Assembly: GCA_028291645.1 (NCBI GenBank)
Contig: JAQGNU010000069.1
Span: forward strand, 1-43,168
Length of the DNA stretch: 43,168 nt
Reading direction: 5' to 3'
Origin: Nevskia sp.
Lineage (GTDB): Bacteria > Pseudomonadota > Gammaproteobacteria > Nevskiales > Nevskiaceae
Program-made: the position numbers and the translations under genes
In this document: piece after piece, positions 17,470 to 26,044 of the stretch
Position numbering within the stretch: position 1 is the first letter of the stretch
Layout of the letters: each line of letters opens with the position of its first letter
The notes under the pieces: model-generated
Seen by the model: the letters and a program-made list of their open reading frames with translations, nothing else
Database searches by the model: none
Told to the model about the DNA's origin: nothing

Positions 17470-18969
17470 ATGCGTGACCATTACGATGTGCTGATCATCG
17501 GCGCCGGCCTGTCCGGCATCGGTGCTGCCTGCCATCTGGCGACGGAGTGCCCGGCCAAAAACCTGGCCATTCTGGAGCGGCGCAGCGCCATCGGCGGCAC
17601 CTGGGATCTGTTCCGCTATCCCGGCATCCGCTCGGATTCGGACATGTTCACGTTCGGCTATCAGTTCCGTCCCTGGCATGCGCTGAAGGTGCTGGCCGAC
17701 GGTCCCTCGATCCGTCAGTACGTCACGGATACCGCGCGCGAATACGGTGTCGACCAGAAAATCCACTACGGCCTCAAGATCGTTCGCGCCGCCTGGTCCA
17801 GTGCACAGAGCTGCTGGACGGTGACGGCACTGCACGAGGCGACTGGTGAAGAGCGCACGTATCGCTGCAATTTCCTGATCAGCTGCACCGGCTACTACAA
17901 CTACGACCGCGGCTATCTGCCCAACTTCCCCGGCATCGAGAATTTCAAGGGGCAGTGCATTCATCCGCAACAATGGCCGGAGAATCTGGACTATCGCGGC
18001 AAGCGCGTGGTCGTCATCGGCAGCGGCGCCACCGCCGTCACGCTGGTGCCGGCGATGGCCGACGAAGCTGCGCACATCACCATGCTGCAGCGTTCGCCGA
18101 GCTACATCTTCTCGGTGCCGGGCTACGACAAGATTTCCGAAATCCTGAACCGTTTCCTGCCCGCGCGCTGGGTCTACCGGCTTGCACGCAAGCGCAACCT
18201 CTCGCTGCAGCGCTGGATCTACCTGGCCGCGCGGCGCTGGCCCAAGCTGGTGCGCGCCTGGCTGCTGGCGGGCGTGCGCAAGCAGGTCGGCAAGGATTTC
18301 GACATGCGGCATTTCACACCGACCTACATGCCCTGGGACGAGCGCCTGTGCGCGGTGCCGGATGCCGATCTGTTCAAAGCGATCAAGGCCGGCAAGGCCT
18401 CGGTGGTGACCGACCAGATCGAAACCTTCAACGCGCGCGGCATCATGTTGAAGTCCGGCCAGGAGCTGGAGGCCGACATCATCATCACCGCCACCGGCTT
18501 GCAGTTGCAGGTAATGGGCGGCATCGATCTCTACGTCGACGAACAGCGGCGCCCGATGAACCAGCTGATGACCTACAAGGGCGTGCTGATGCAGGACGCC
18601 CCCAACATCGCCTGGATCTTCGGCTACACCAATGCGCCGTGGACGCTGAAAGCGGACATCGCGGCGAAGTACATCTGCCGACTGCTGAACCACATGGACC
18701 AGAAAGGTTCGACCGTGGCGACGCCGCATACCTCGGAAGCCAGTGTCGAAGGCGAAACCATACTCGGTGCGCTCGGCTCGGGCTACATCCAGCGCGGCAA
18801 GGACATCCTGCCGCGCCAGGGCAGCGAGCTGCCGTGGCGCGTGCTGCATCACTACGAGCGCGATTGCGAAATGCTGCTCAATGCGCCGATCGAGGATGGG
18901 CTGCTGCAGTTCAGCGCTGCGACTACGCAGCTGATGACGCAGCCGACGGTCGAGCGCGTAGCGGCGTAA
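17470..18969 (+). CDS. Flavin-containing monooxygenase, Baeyer-Villiger type
   Basis: A 499-residue two-dinucleotide-domain monooxygenase. FAD site VLIIGAGLSGIGAACHL (from residue 7), then GTWDLFRYPGIRSDSD, the loop seen in Baeyer-Villiger enzymes. The family fingerprint F-x-G-x3-H-x3-W-P is present as FKGQCIHPQQWP (159-170), followed by the NADPH site VVVIGSGATAVTLVPA. The enzyme inserts one oxygen into ketones or oxidises heteroatoms using NADPH; substrates are often steroids, cyclic or aromatic ketones, but cannot be read here. AGGAG lies 6 bases before the ATG. It converges on the Old Yellow Enzyme gene, another NAD(P)H-flavin enzyme acting on enones and ketones. Confidence 0.9.
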   Translation: MRDHYDVLIIGAGLSGIGAACHLATECPAKNLAILERRSAIGGTWDLFRYPGIRSDSDMFTFGYQFRPWHALKVLADGPSIRQYVTDTAREYGVDQKIHYGLKIVRAAWSSAQSCWTVTALHEATGEERTYRCNFLISCTGYYNYDRGYLPNFPGIENFKGQCIHPQQWPENLDYRGKRVVVIGSGATAVTLVPAMADEAAHITMLQRSPSYIFSVPGYDKISEILNRFLPARWVYRLARKRNLSLQRWIYLAARRWPKLVRAWLLAGVRKQVGKDFDMRHFTPTYMPWDERLCAVPDADLFKAIKAGKASVVTDQIETFNARGIMLKSGQELEADIIITATGLQLQVMGGIDLYVDEQRRPMNQLMTYKGVLMQDAPNIAWIFGYTNAPWTLKADIAAKYICRLLNHMDQKGSTVATPHTSEASVEGETILGALGSGYIQRGKDILPRQGSELPWRVLHHYERDCEMLLNAPIEDGLLQFSAATTQLMTQPTVERVAA

Positions 18970-19019
18970 GTCCCGCTACGGTGGTGTATGACGGCGCCGA
19001 GCGGCGCGCCGCATTCGCA

Positions 19020-20252
19020 TCAAGCTCTGCGCGTCGCGACCCAGCGCCGGTACTGGCGTGTGCGTCGCGCCGAGCGGAACTGATCCAACAGCAGCGCATG
19101 CAGCGGTGAAACTTCGGGCTTGGATGCGCGGCCGCGGCTGAGCTGGCGCAGCTGGAACTTCACCATCGACATGTACGCGAGTGCAGCGATGGTCTTGTGT
19201 TGCCAGGTGACCGGCTGCATCTGCGGATGGCTATCGCGGCCGCTGCGCCAGGCGCGCGGCAGATCGGGATCGATCGCCAGCGCGGTGGCGATACCCGCCA
19301 TCGCGATGCCGCTGTCGAGCACCTGCTCGACCACTGCACGGCGACGGATGCCGCCGGTGACCATCACCGGCATCCGCGCGCTCGCGGCAATCTCGGTGGC
19401 GAATTCGAGGAAGTAAGCTTCGCGCGCCAGCGTGCGGCCATCGCGTGCCTCGCCCTGCATCGCCGGCGCTTCGTAGCTGCCGCCGGAGAGTTCGATCAGG
19501 TCGACCGGCAGTTGATTGAGCATCTGCACGACGCGGATCGCGTCCTCGGTGGCAAAGCCGCCACGCTGAAAGTCGGCCGAGTTGAGCTTCACCGCCACGC
19601 AGAAAGCGGGCGACACGAGCGCGCGCACCGCACGCACGATGTCCAGCAGCAGGCGCGCACGATTTTCCAGCGAGCCGCCCCAGTCGTCGCTGCGCTTGTT
19701 GGTGATCGGCGACAGGAACTGGCTCAGCAGATAGCCGTGCGCTGCATGAATCTCGACGCCGCTGAAGCCCGCCTGCTCGGCCAGCGTCGCGGTCTGCGCG
19801 AAACGCTGCACGACTTCGGCGATGTCGTCCGCGCTCATCGCCTTGGGCATGCCGAACATCTTCGATGCGCCGCCCAGTTCCAGCGGCACTGCCGATGGCG
19901 CCCAGGACTGCTGACCGAGATTGGCGCGCGTCTGCCGGCCCGGATGGTTGATCTGCAGCCAGAACTGCGCGCCCTTGGCGCGGCCGATCTGCGCCCATCG
20001 GCGAAACTTCTGCAGCTGCAGCGCGTTCTCCAGCACGACGCCACCAGGGCCGGTCATCGCGCGACCGTCGACCATCACATTGCCGGATAGCAGCAAGCCG
20101 GCTTCGCCGTCGGCCCAGGCCTGATACAGACGCATCAGCTCTGTGGAAGGCGCCTGATCGGCGTCGGCCATGTTCTCTTCCATCGCGGCTTTGGCGATGC
20201 GGTTTGAAACGACGGCGCCATTCGGCAGCGTCAATAGTTGGAAAGGGGACAC
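19020..20252 (-). CDS. NADH:flavin oxidoreductase, Old Yellow Enzyme family
   Basis: About 410 residues of a FMN TIM-barrel ene-reductase. Seen: PNGAVVSNRIAKAAMEENMAD at the N-terminus, QINHPGRQ (100-107), GVEIHAAHGYLLSQFLSP (165-182) with the substrate-binding histidines H169/H172, TNKRSDDWGGSLENRAR, and VMVTGGIRRR for the FMN phosphate. It reduces activated C=C bonds; proteins of this branch resemble 2,4-dienoyl-CoA reductase-like single-domain enzymes. I use a GTG start at 20252-20250 with AGGA 6 bases upstream; the frame is open to 20378 but that would cross the promoter and the MerR gene. Transcription probably starts from the MerR-type promoter at 20279-20309. Confidence 0.85.
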   Translation of the reverse strand: MSPFQLLTLPNGAVVSNRIAKAAMEENMADADQAPSTELMRLYQAWADGEAGLLLSGNVMVDGRAMTGPGGVVLENALQLQKFRRWAQIGRAKGAQFWLQINHPGRQTRANLGQQSWAPSAVPLELGGASKMFGMPKAMSADDIAEVVQRFAQTATLAEQAGFSGVEIHAAHGYLLSQFLSPITNKRSDDWGGSLENRARLLLDIVRAVRALVSPAFCVAVKLNSADFQRGGFATEDAIRVVQMLNQLPVDLIELSGGSYEAPAMQGEARDGRTLAREAYFLEFATEIAASARMPVMVTGGIRRRAVVEQVLDSGIAMAGIATALAIDPDLPRAWRSGRDSHPQMQPVTWQHKTIAALAYMSMVKFQLRQLSRGRASKPEVSPLHALLLDQFRSARRTRQYRRWVATRRA

Positions 20253-20278
20253 GCTGAATCCTCGTTGACCTGACGGAA

Positions 20279-20309
20279 ACCATAAGATTAAAGTCAACTT
20301 TAATGTCAA
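20279..20309 (-). promoter_or_regulatory. MerR-type promoter/operator for the Old Yellow Enzyme gene
   Basis: On the minus strand TTGACA (20309-20304) is followed after 19 bases by TATGGT (20284-20279). The spacer is filled by a perfect dyad, ATTAAAGT-CA-ACTTTAAT on the plus strand (20287-20304, two 8-base arms). A 19-base spacer with the dyad centred between the -35 and -10 is the layout of MerR-activated promoters, and a MerR regulator gene starts 20 bases away on the other strand. Confidence 0.72.
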
Positions 20310-20328
20310 GTTGCCTGGGAGGCGCGCG

Positions 20329-20730
20329 ATGAAGATCGGTGAACTGGCACAGCGCAGCGGCCTGGCGTCGTCGCGCATACGCTTCTACGAATCGAGCGGC
20401 CTCATCGCCAGCGTCAAGCGCGGCACCAATGGCTACCGCGAATTCCTGCCGCAGACGGTGGGCATCCTCGAGATCATCACCAGCGCGCAGCACGCGGGAT
20501 TCTCGCTGGAGGAAATTCGCCACCTGCTACCGACGCCGGACATGCAGAACTGGCGCCAAGACGAACTGCTAGCCAGCCTTAGGCGCAAGGTCGAAGAAAT
20601 CGAACTGATGCAGCGGCGCCTGAAGAAGACCAAGGCGCGGTTGCTGTCGGTCATCGACAGCATCGAGAACAAGCCCGAGGGTCTGGCCTGCGCGGCCAAT
20701 GCGGAGCGGCTGATGGCGAGTCTTCGATAG
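20329..20730 (+). CDS. MerR family transcriptional regulator
   Basis: A 133-residue MerR regulator: winged helix MKIGELAQRSGLASSRIRFYE and NGYREFL at the N-terminus (1-68), then a long dimerisation coiled coil (about 77-113, LRRKVEEIELMQRRLKKTKARL). The C-terminal effector segment is short with one cysteine (C121), so sensing is not of the classic multi-cysteine metal type; it resembles regulators of small-molecule or aldehyde response. GGGAGG lies before the ATG. It is divergent from the Old Yellow Enzyme gene and the shared gap contains a perfect operator, so it most likely controls that gene and itself. Confidence 0.88.
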   Translation: MKIGELAQRSGLASSRIRFYESSGLIASVKRGTNGYREFLPQTVGILEIITSAQHAGFSLEEIRHLLPTPDMQNWRQDELLASLRRKVEEIELMQRRLKKTKARLLSVIDSIENKPEGLACAANAERLMASLR

Positions 20731-20898
20731 ACGTCGCGACCGCTCGTTGCAAACCTGACCCGTGTTACATCGCTTGCAGTGCTGCGAGAACCCATGCCGA
20801 TGGAGTTCAAAGACGAGTCGGCAACATCGCTGCGTCTCGTCTGCTTGTACTGCGCTTGACGCAAGCAGTGGCTGCGTCAACGCCCGCCTGACCCGGAA

Positions 20899-21069
20899 CT
20901 ACGCCCTCTGGGCGAGGCCCGTGCTGTGAACCTCGCGCTGAACCGAGACGCGTGGCTTGACCGGCTGCGCGGCTTTCGTATCGCGCCAGATCAGTACCGC
21001 CAGACTCACGAACGAGATGCCCGTGAGGGCCAGAACAACGGTGACCAGTGCTAAAACAGGCATGTCCAT
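20899..21069 (-). CDS. Small single-pass membrane protein, 56 residues, uncharacterised
   Basis: This open frame is short, but it has strong features of a real gene. AGGAG lies 6 bases before the ATG at 21069. The product starts MDMPVLALVTVVLALTGISF and continues VSLAVLIW, one hydrophobic helix of about 25 residues, followed by RDTK and a basic hydrophilic tail of about 25 residues (PVKPRVSVQREVH), as expected of an N-out or bitopic membrane microprotein. Stop is TAG at 20901-20899. It lies downstream of the Bcr/CflA exporter gene on the same strand, 175 bases after that stop. I do not recognise the family. It could be a small accessory subunit of a transporter or respiratory enzyme; that is speculation. 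Confidence 0.55.
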   Translation of the reverse strand: MDMPVLALVTVVLALTGISFVSLAVLIWRDTKAAQPVKPRVSVQREVHSTGLAQRA

Positions 21070-21244
21070 GACACGCTCCTATCGGACGCTTGGCGGCTAC
21101 TTTCAGCCGATTGCTGCAATGCGGCAATTGATCTTTATTTCCGCGATTGCTTAGAAAAACTAAACATTTGGCGCGCGATTCGAACGCGCAAGCGCGCATG
21201 TGTCGGAACTTTGCCGCGTGCGCGCGAGCGCAGGCCAGGTTTGC

Positions 21245-22489
21245 TCAGGGACCAGGCGCCGCGCCGCGCGCGGCAGCGGTTCCGATCTCGCCATTGCCGC
21301 GCAAGCTGGCGAATGCCAGAGCAGATGCCAGCACCGCGCAACTCGCAATTCCCGCAATCATCGGCAGCGGCCTGCCATCGGCGAAATGTCCGCTGATGCC
21401 CATGATCACCGTGCCCGTCACCAGCTGCAGCGTGTTCATCAGCGAGGATGCGGTGCCGGCGATTGCGCCATGCTCGGCCAGGGCGAGCACCGAGGCGCCC
21501 GGCAACATCAGGCCGATGAAACCGTAGGCGATGAACAGCAGCGCAACGACCAGCGCCAAATGCTCGATGCCCGAGGCCACCAGCGCGGTCAGCACCAGCA
21601 GCACCAGCGCATACGCCGCCAGCGCCCAGCGCACCATGCGCCGCAGCCCATAGCGCTGCGCCAGCCAGCCGCTGAGTTGCGCGCCGGCGAAGAACGCTGC
21701 CGCATTGACGCCGAACACCAGGCTGTAGCGCCGCGGCGTCAGGCCATAGTGGCCAGTGAACACGAACGAAGAGTTCGCCAGGAACACGAAGAAGCCCGAC
21801 ATCGCCAGCGCGCCGACGAAGCTCAGGCTCATGAAAGTGCCGTCGGTCAGCAGTCGCCGGCAGGCTTCGAATACCGCACGATGCGAACTGCCGATGCGCG
21901 CCGCGCGCGGCCGCGTCTCCGGTACCAACAGCGCTGCGAGCAGCAGGCCCAGCAGTGCCAGCAGCGCGATCAGCCAGAACACGCCGCGCCAGGAACTGAA
22001 TTCGATGATCAGGCTGCCGACCAGCGGCGCCAGCACCGGCGACACGCTGAACACCAGCATCAGCATCGACAGCAGTCGCACTTCTTCATTGCCGCTGTGC
22101 AGGTCGCGCACGATCGCGCGTGCGATCACCATGCCGGCCGCGCCACCGAGACCCTCGATCGCGCGCAGCGCGATCAGCGTGTGGATGTCCTGCGCCAGCG
22201 CGCAGCCGATGCTCGCCGCCAGGAACAGCGCCACGCCTGCGTACAGCGGCGGCTTGCGGCCGACCAGGTCCGATAGCGGACCGAACAACATCTGGCCGAG
22301 TGCGAAAGTCAGGAAGTACGCCGTCAGGCTGCGCAGTGCCGTATCCGCATCCACGCCCAGACTGCTGCCGATCACCGGCAGCGATGGCAGATACATGTCG
22401 ATCGCGAACGGCCCGAGCGCGGTCAGCAGCCCGAGTACCAGTGCGTTGCGCAGGAAATGCGAGGCGGGTTGGGCGACAGTGGTCGTCAC
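21245..22489 (-). CDS. Bcr/CflA family multidrug efflux MFS transporter
   Basis: About 414 residues and 12 hydrophobic segments. The N-terminal GPFAIDMYLPSLPVIGSSLG is the hallmark of the Bcr/CflA drug:proton antiporters, and motif A reads GPLSDLVGRKPPLYAG; ARAIVRDLHSGNE and SVSPVLAPLVGSLI (motif C-like) follow. Members export bicyclomycin, chloramphenicol, sulphonamides or cysteine. I prefer the GTG at 22489 because AAGGA lies 7 bases upstream; the ATG eight codons earlier (22513) has no comparable site. Divergent from the secreted esterase. Confidence 0.88.
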   Translation of the reverse strand: MTTTVAQPASHFLRNALVLGLLTALGPFAIDMYLPSLPVIGSSLGVDADTALRSLTAYFLTFALGQMLFGPLSDLVGRKPPLYAGVALFLAASIGCALAQDIHTLIALRAIEGLGGAAGMVIARAIVRDLHSGNEEVRLLSMLMLVFSVSPVLAPLVGSLIIEFSSWRGVFWLIALLALLGLLLAALLVPETRPRAARIGSSHRAVFEACRRLLTDGTFMSLSFVGALAMSGFFVFLANSSFVFTGHYGLTPRRYSLVFGVNAAAFFAGAQLSGWLAQRYGLRRMVRWALAAYALVLLVLTALVASGIEHLALVVALLFIAYGFIGLMLPGASVLALAEHGAIAGTASSLMNTLQLVTGTVIMGISGHFADGRPLPMIAGIASCAVLASALAFASLRGNGEIGTAAARGAAPGP

Positions 22490-22752
22490 TGCTGAATCCT
22501 TCCTTGGAAGCATGGATGACGCATCGACTTTGCTGCGACTCTGCTACACGACGAACGAGACTGCGCAAGATCGACCGCCACCGGTGCAAAAAGTATCCGG
22601 TGGAACACGCCACTTCCCGCTCAGGTTCAGCAAATTGTAAGGACGCGTGGATACGATCTGCCGACGCGCGTAGCTTGCACGAGAAATGCATCAACGCCAG
22701 GCTCCGACATCGTCGATGTGATCGTTCGTATGGCCAGCGCAGGAGATTCCCG

Positions 22753-23766
22753 ATGCAAGCTAGCAGTCTACGCAAGCCGTTTGCCGCGGCCTCCGCGAGC
22801 AGAGCCGTGTGCTTGCGTGTGCTGGGCGCGCTCGTCTTGTTCAGCAGCGCAGCGCCGGCGCGCGCCGCCAACATCACCAGCTACTCCGTCGACGGCGGCG
22901 GGATGCAGCGCCAGTACCTGCTGGCGTCGCCGCTGGCAACGCCACCCGGTCCGCGTCCCTTGATCCTGCTGTTGCACGGACATCTCGGCACCGCTGCCAA
23001 CGCACTCGGCAATGGACGCGTGCCTTCGCCGCTGTCGGCATGGCTGAACATCGTCGATCGCGAGGACGTGCTGGTCGCCGCGCTGCAAGGATTGAAAGGC
23101 GCCGACAACCGCACCGGCTGGCATGACTGCCGCCTCGATGCCAGCGGCAATCCGCGGGCAGACGACGTCGGCTTTGCCGAGCGCGTGGTTGCGCAACTGG
23201 TGCAGGCCGGCCGCGCCGATCCGAAACGCATCTACGTGATGGGCATGTCGAACGGCGGCATGATGGCTTATCGTCTCGCGTTGCAGATGCATCCGGCGCC
23301 GGCCGCGATCGCCGCGGTGTCGTCCTCGATGGCACGCACTTCGGCCTGTGCGAGCGCGGCGGCGAAGGTGTCGGTACTGCTGATCAACGGCACTGCCGAT
23401 CCGATCGTGCCTTACGCCGGCGGCCAGGTCGGCCTGTTCGGTCGCTCGACCGGCACCGTCATCGGCGCCGAGGCGACGCGCGACTTCTGGCTGCGGGTCA
23501 ACGGTCTGACCAATACGCAGCCGACGACGAGCAGCATTCCACGTGCCGACGGCGCCGATTCGACCAGCGCGGTCCGCACCGTCTATGGACCGAACAAAGG
23601 TCCGCAGGTCGAGATGATCTCGATCCAGGGCGGCGGCCATGTCGAACCGAGCCGGCGCTTCCACTACGGCTGGCTTTATCACCGCCTCGTCGGCGAACAG
23701 AACGGCGCTTTCGAGAGCGCGGAAGAAGCCTGGTCGTTCTTCAAGGACAAGCTCGCCAATCCATGA
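22753..23766 (+). CDS. Secreted PHB depolymerase/feruloyl-esterase-like hydrolase (LpqC type)
   Basis: A 337-residue alpha/beta hydrolase with a signal peptide (about 1-39, ending ARA). The oxyanion region is ILLLHGHLG, the nucleophile elbow is GMSNG with S166, the acid is probably D218 in NGTADPIVPY, and the base is H298 in GGGHVEP. This spacing and the ADDVGFAERVV segment identify the esterase-PHB family, which contains extracellular polyhydroxybutyrate depolymerases and feruloyl esterases. No substrate-binding domain is attached, so it is likely a soluble esterase rather than a granule-binding depolymerase. AGGAG stands 7 bases before the ATG. It ends 6 bases before the dbpA frame. Confidence 0.85.
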   Translation: MQASSLRKPFAAASASRAVCLRVLGALVLFSSAAPARAANITSYSVDGGGMQRQYLLASPLATPPGPRPLILLLHGHLGTAANALGNGRVPSPLSAWLNIVDREDVLVAALQGLKGADNRTGWHDCRLDASGNPRADDVGFAERVVAQLVQAGRADPKRIYVMGMSNGGMMAYRLALQMHPAPAAIAAVSSSMARTSACASAAAKVSVLLINGTADPIVPYAGGQVGLFGRSTGTVIGAEATRDFWLRVNGLTNTQPTTSSIPRADGADSTSAVRTVYGPNKGPQVEMISIQGGGHVEPSRRFHYGWLYHRLVGEQNGAFESAEEAWSFFKDKLANP

Positions 23767-23772
23767 GGTGAG

Positions 23773-25308
23773 ATGCCGGACGCGGATCGCGCTGCCTGCC
23801 GCGTGATCCGCTCGCCGCAGACCAAGCCGAGCAGAAAGCGCCGCATGGCCTCACAATCCGCGGTCCGCGCTCCTCCAGGCACGGAATCAACTGCAGGTGA
23901 GTGCGTGCAAGCCGAGTCCCCGAGCAAGACCCCGAACAGACCTTTCAGCAGTCTGCCGCTGAATCCCGCGCTGTTGCAGGCGCTCGATTCGCTCGACTTC
24001 AAGCAGATGACGCCGATCCAGGCAGAGACGCTGCCGCCGATGCTGCAAGGCCGCGACGTCATCGGCCAGGGCCCCACCGGCAGCGGCAAGACCGCGGCCT
24101 ATGGGCTCGGCCTGCTGTCGCGCATCGATGCCGGCTTGCCGAAGACGCAGGCGCTGGTGCTGTGCCCGACGCGCGAACTGGCCGACCAGATCGCCAAGGA
24201 AATCCGCGCGCTCGCGCGTTGCCTGCCGAACATCAAGCTGACGATCTTGAGCGGCGGCATTGCCAAGCGGCCGCAGTTGGCCTCGCTGGAACACGATCCG
24301 CACATCGTCGTCGGCATGGCCGGCCGCGTGCTGGAACATCTTGCTGCCGGCACGCTGAAGCTCGCCGATCTGAAGGTGCTGGTGCTCGACGAAGCCGACC
24401 GCATGCTCGGTGCGGATTTCGAAGAAGCCAGTCGTGCGATCGTCGAGCACGCGCCGAAATCGCGGCAGACGCTGTTCTTCTCGGCGACGTTTCCGGAAGC
24501 GGTGCGCCACCTCAGCCGGCTGATGCAGCAGCAGCCGGTGGAGATCACCATCGAAGCTGCGGCGACTGCGCAGGTCAAGCAGATCTTCTTCGAAGTCGAT
24601 CCCGCGCGCCGCGTCGATGCGCTGGCGCATCTGCTGAGCGCGTATCGGCCGCAATCGGCGCTGGTGTTCTGCTACAGCAAGAACGATGCGAAGGATGTCG
24701 AAACCCTGCTGGCGCGGCGCGGCTACTCGGTGCTCGGGCTGCATGGCGACATCGAGCAACGCGAACGCGACGAAGTGCTGGTGCGTTTCGCCAACGGCAG
24801 CTGCCGCGTGCTGGTCGCCACCGACGTCGCCGCGCGCGGACTCGACATCAAGGACCTCGCCGCGGTGATCAGCTACGAACTGCCGCTGGACCCGGACCAG
24901 CACGTGCATCGCGTCGGCCGCACCGGCCGCGCCGGCCGCAGCGGACTTGCGCTGCACCTGTACGCGCCGCGCGAGTACAGCCGCGTGCGCGCGATCGAGC
25001 AGCGCCTGCAGATCGACGCCGTCATCGAAAAGCTGCCGCTGTCGAACCTGTCGCCGGACCAGCCGGTCGCCGCGACTGTCGTCACGCTCTGCATCGATGG
25101 CGGTCGCCGCGACAAGCTGCGTCCCGGCGATCTGCTCGGCGCGCTGACCGGCGCAGCCGGTCTGCCCAAGGAAGCCGTCGGCATGATCAGCAGCTTCGAT
25201 ACGCGCAGCTATGTCGCGATCGACAAGGCGCAGGCGAAGGCCGCGTTGCAGCGTCTGCGCGACGGCAAGATCAAGGGCAAGAAGTTTCGCGTGCGGCCGA
25301 TCGACTAA
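23773..25308 (+). CDS. dbpA: ATP-dependent RNA helicase DbpA
   Basis: A DEAD-box helicase of up to 511 residues. Q motif FKQMTPIQAETLPP, Walker A GPTGSGKT (100-107), VLDEADRML, SAT in FFSATFP, and the helicase C domain ending HRVGRTGRAGRSG. The C-terminal 75 residues (VVTLCIDGGRRDKLRPGDLLGALTGAAGL to KKFRVRP) form the DbpA RNA-binding domain, which targets hairpin 92 of 23S rRNA during 50S assembly. The real start is uncertain: the first 55 residues are not helicase-like, and an ATG at 23845 or a later GTG would give a protein of E. coli DbpA size. The 23773 ATG has GAGG four bases upstream. Confidence 0.93.
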   Translation: MPDADRAACRVIRSPQTKPSRKRRMASQSAVRAPPGTESTAGECVQAESPSKTPNRPFSSLPLNPALLQALDSLDFKQMTPIQAETLPPMLQGRDVIGQGPTGSGKTAAYGLGLLSRIDAGLPKTQALVLCPTRELADQIAKEIRALARCLPNIKLTILSGGIAKRPQLASLEHDPHIVVGMAGRVLEHLAAGTLKLADLKVLVLDEADRMLGADFEEASRAIVEHAPKSRQTLFFSATFPEAVRHLSRLMQQQPVEITIEAAATAQVKQIFFEVDPARRVDALAHLLSAYRPQSALVFCYSKNDAKDVETLLARRGYSVLGLHGDIEQRERDEVLVRFANGSCRVLVATDVAARGLDIKDLAAVISYELPLDPDQHVHRVGRTGRAGRSGLALHLYAPREYSRVRAIEQRLQIDAVIEKLPLSNLSPDQPVAATVVTLCIDGGRRDKLRPGDLLGALTGAAGLPKEAVGMISSFDTRSYVAIDKAQAKAALQRLRDGKIKGKKFRVRPID

Positions 25309-25339
25309 AGGCCGTTCACAGGTTCGAGCTCTTGCAAGT

Positions 25340-25987
25340 TCACGCGTAGGCGTGATTGCCCGTAGCCGGCGCTTGTGCCGGCCAGGGATCGGCCCAGGCC
25401 GGAATGCGCATCAGCCCGTCGATCCAGCGCACGATGTTGGGAAACGCGTCCATGGGCATCTCCGATTCCTGCCAGGCGCTCGCCATCGAGGCCAGTTGGA
25501 AATCGGCGATGGTGAGACGCCCGCAGGCGACGTAGCTGCGGCCGCTGAGATGGCCGTTCAGCACCTGTGCGAACTTCATCAGGTCCGCGACTCTCGGCTG
25601 CAGCGATTCCCGGTCCGGCGCCCCAATTCCGAACGTCGCCTTGACGACATGTTCGAAATAGAACGGCCCGACTGCGGGCGACCAGTGGCAGTCGTTCCAG
25701 GACAGCCAGCGCAGCACCTCGACCTGCTCGGCCGGATTGTGCGCCGGCCACATATCCGACCCCGCCTTGATGCACAGGTGAGCCATGATCGCGGAGGCTT
25801 CCCACAGCACCAGATCGCCATCCACCAGCGTCGGTGCTTTCATGTTGGGATTGAGCGCGACATAGTCGGGCGCCTTGAGTCCACCTGCCATCAGGCCGAC
25901 CTCGACGAATTCCGCCTCGATGCCGAGGTGCTTGACCAGCGCCAGCACCCGCTGCGGCGCCTGCGCCTTGATCCAGTAAATCCTCAT
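25340..25987 (-). CDS. Glutathione S-transferase family protein
   Basis: A 215-residue cytosolic-type GST. The thioredoxin-like N-domain has NPNMKAPTLVDGDLVLWEASAIMAHL, giving the cis-proline and the E-S/A pair that binds the glutathione gamma-glutamyl group. The helical C-domain has GRLTIADFQLASMASAW, the conserved N-capping/hydrophobic-staple region. It conjugates or reduces with glutathione; specificity is unknown. GGAGAA precedes the ATG. It converges on dbpA and is 57 bases downstream of the DUF899 gene, another thioredoxin-fold protein on the same strand, so the two may be co-transcribed. Confidence 0.87.
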   Translation of the reverse strand: MRIYWIKAQAPQRVLALVKHLGIEAEFVEVGLMAGGLKAPDYVALNPNMKAPTLVDGDLVLWEASAIMAHLCIKAGSDMWPAHNPAEQVEVLRWLSWNDCHWSPAVGPFYFEHVVKATFGIGAPDRESLQPRVADLMKFAQVLNGHLSGRSYVACGRLTIADFQLASMASAWQESEMPMDAFPNIVRWIDGLMRIPAWADPWPAQAPATGNHAYA

Positions 25988-26044
25988 GCCGGTTCTCCAT
26001 TTGAAACAGACCGCTGTTTTCCATCTGCCTGCGGCGATGGGTCG

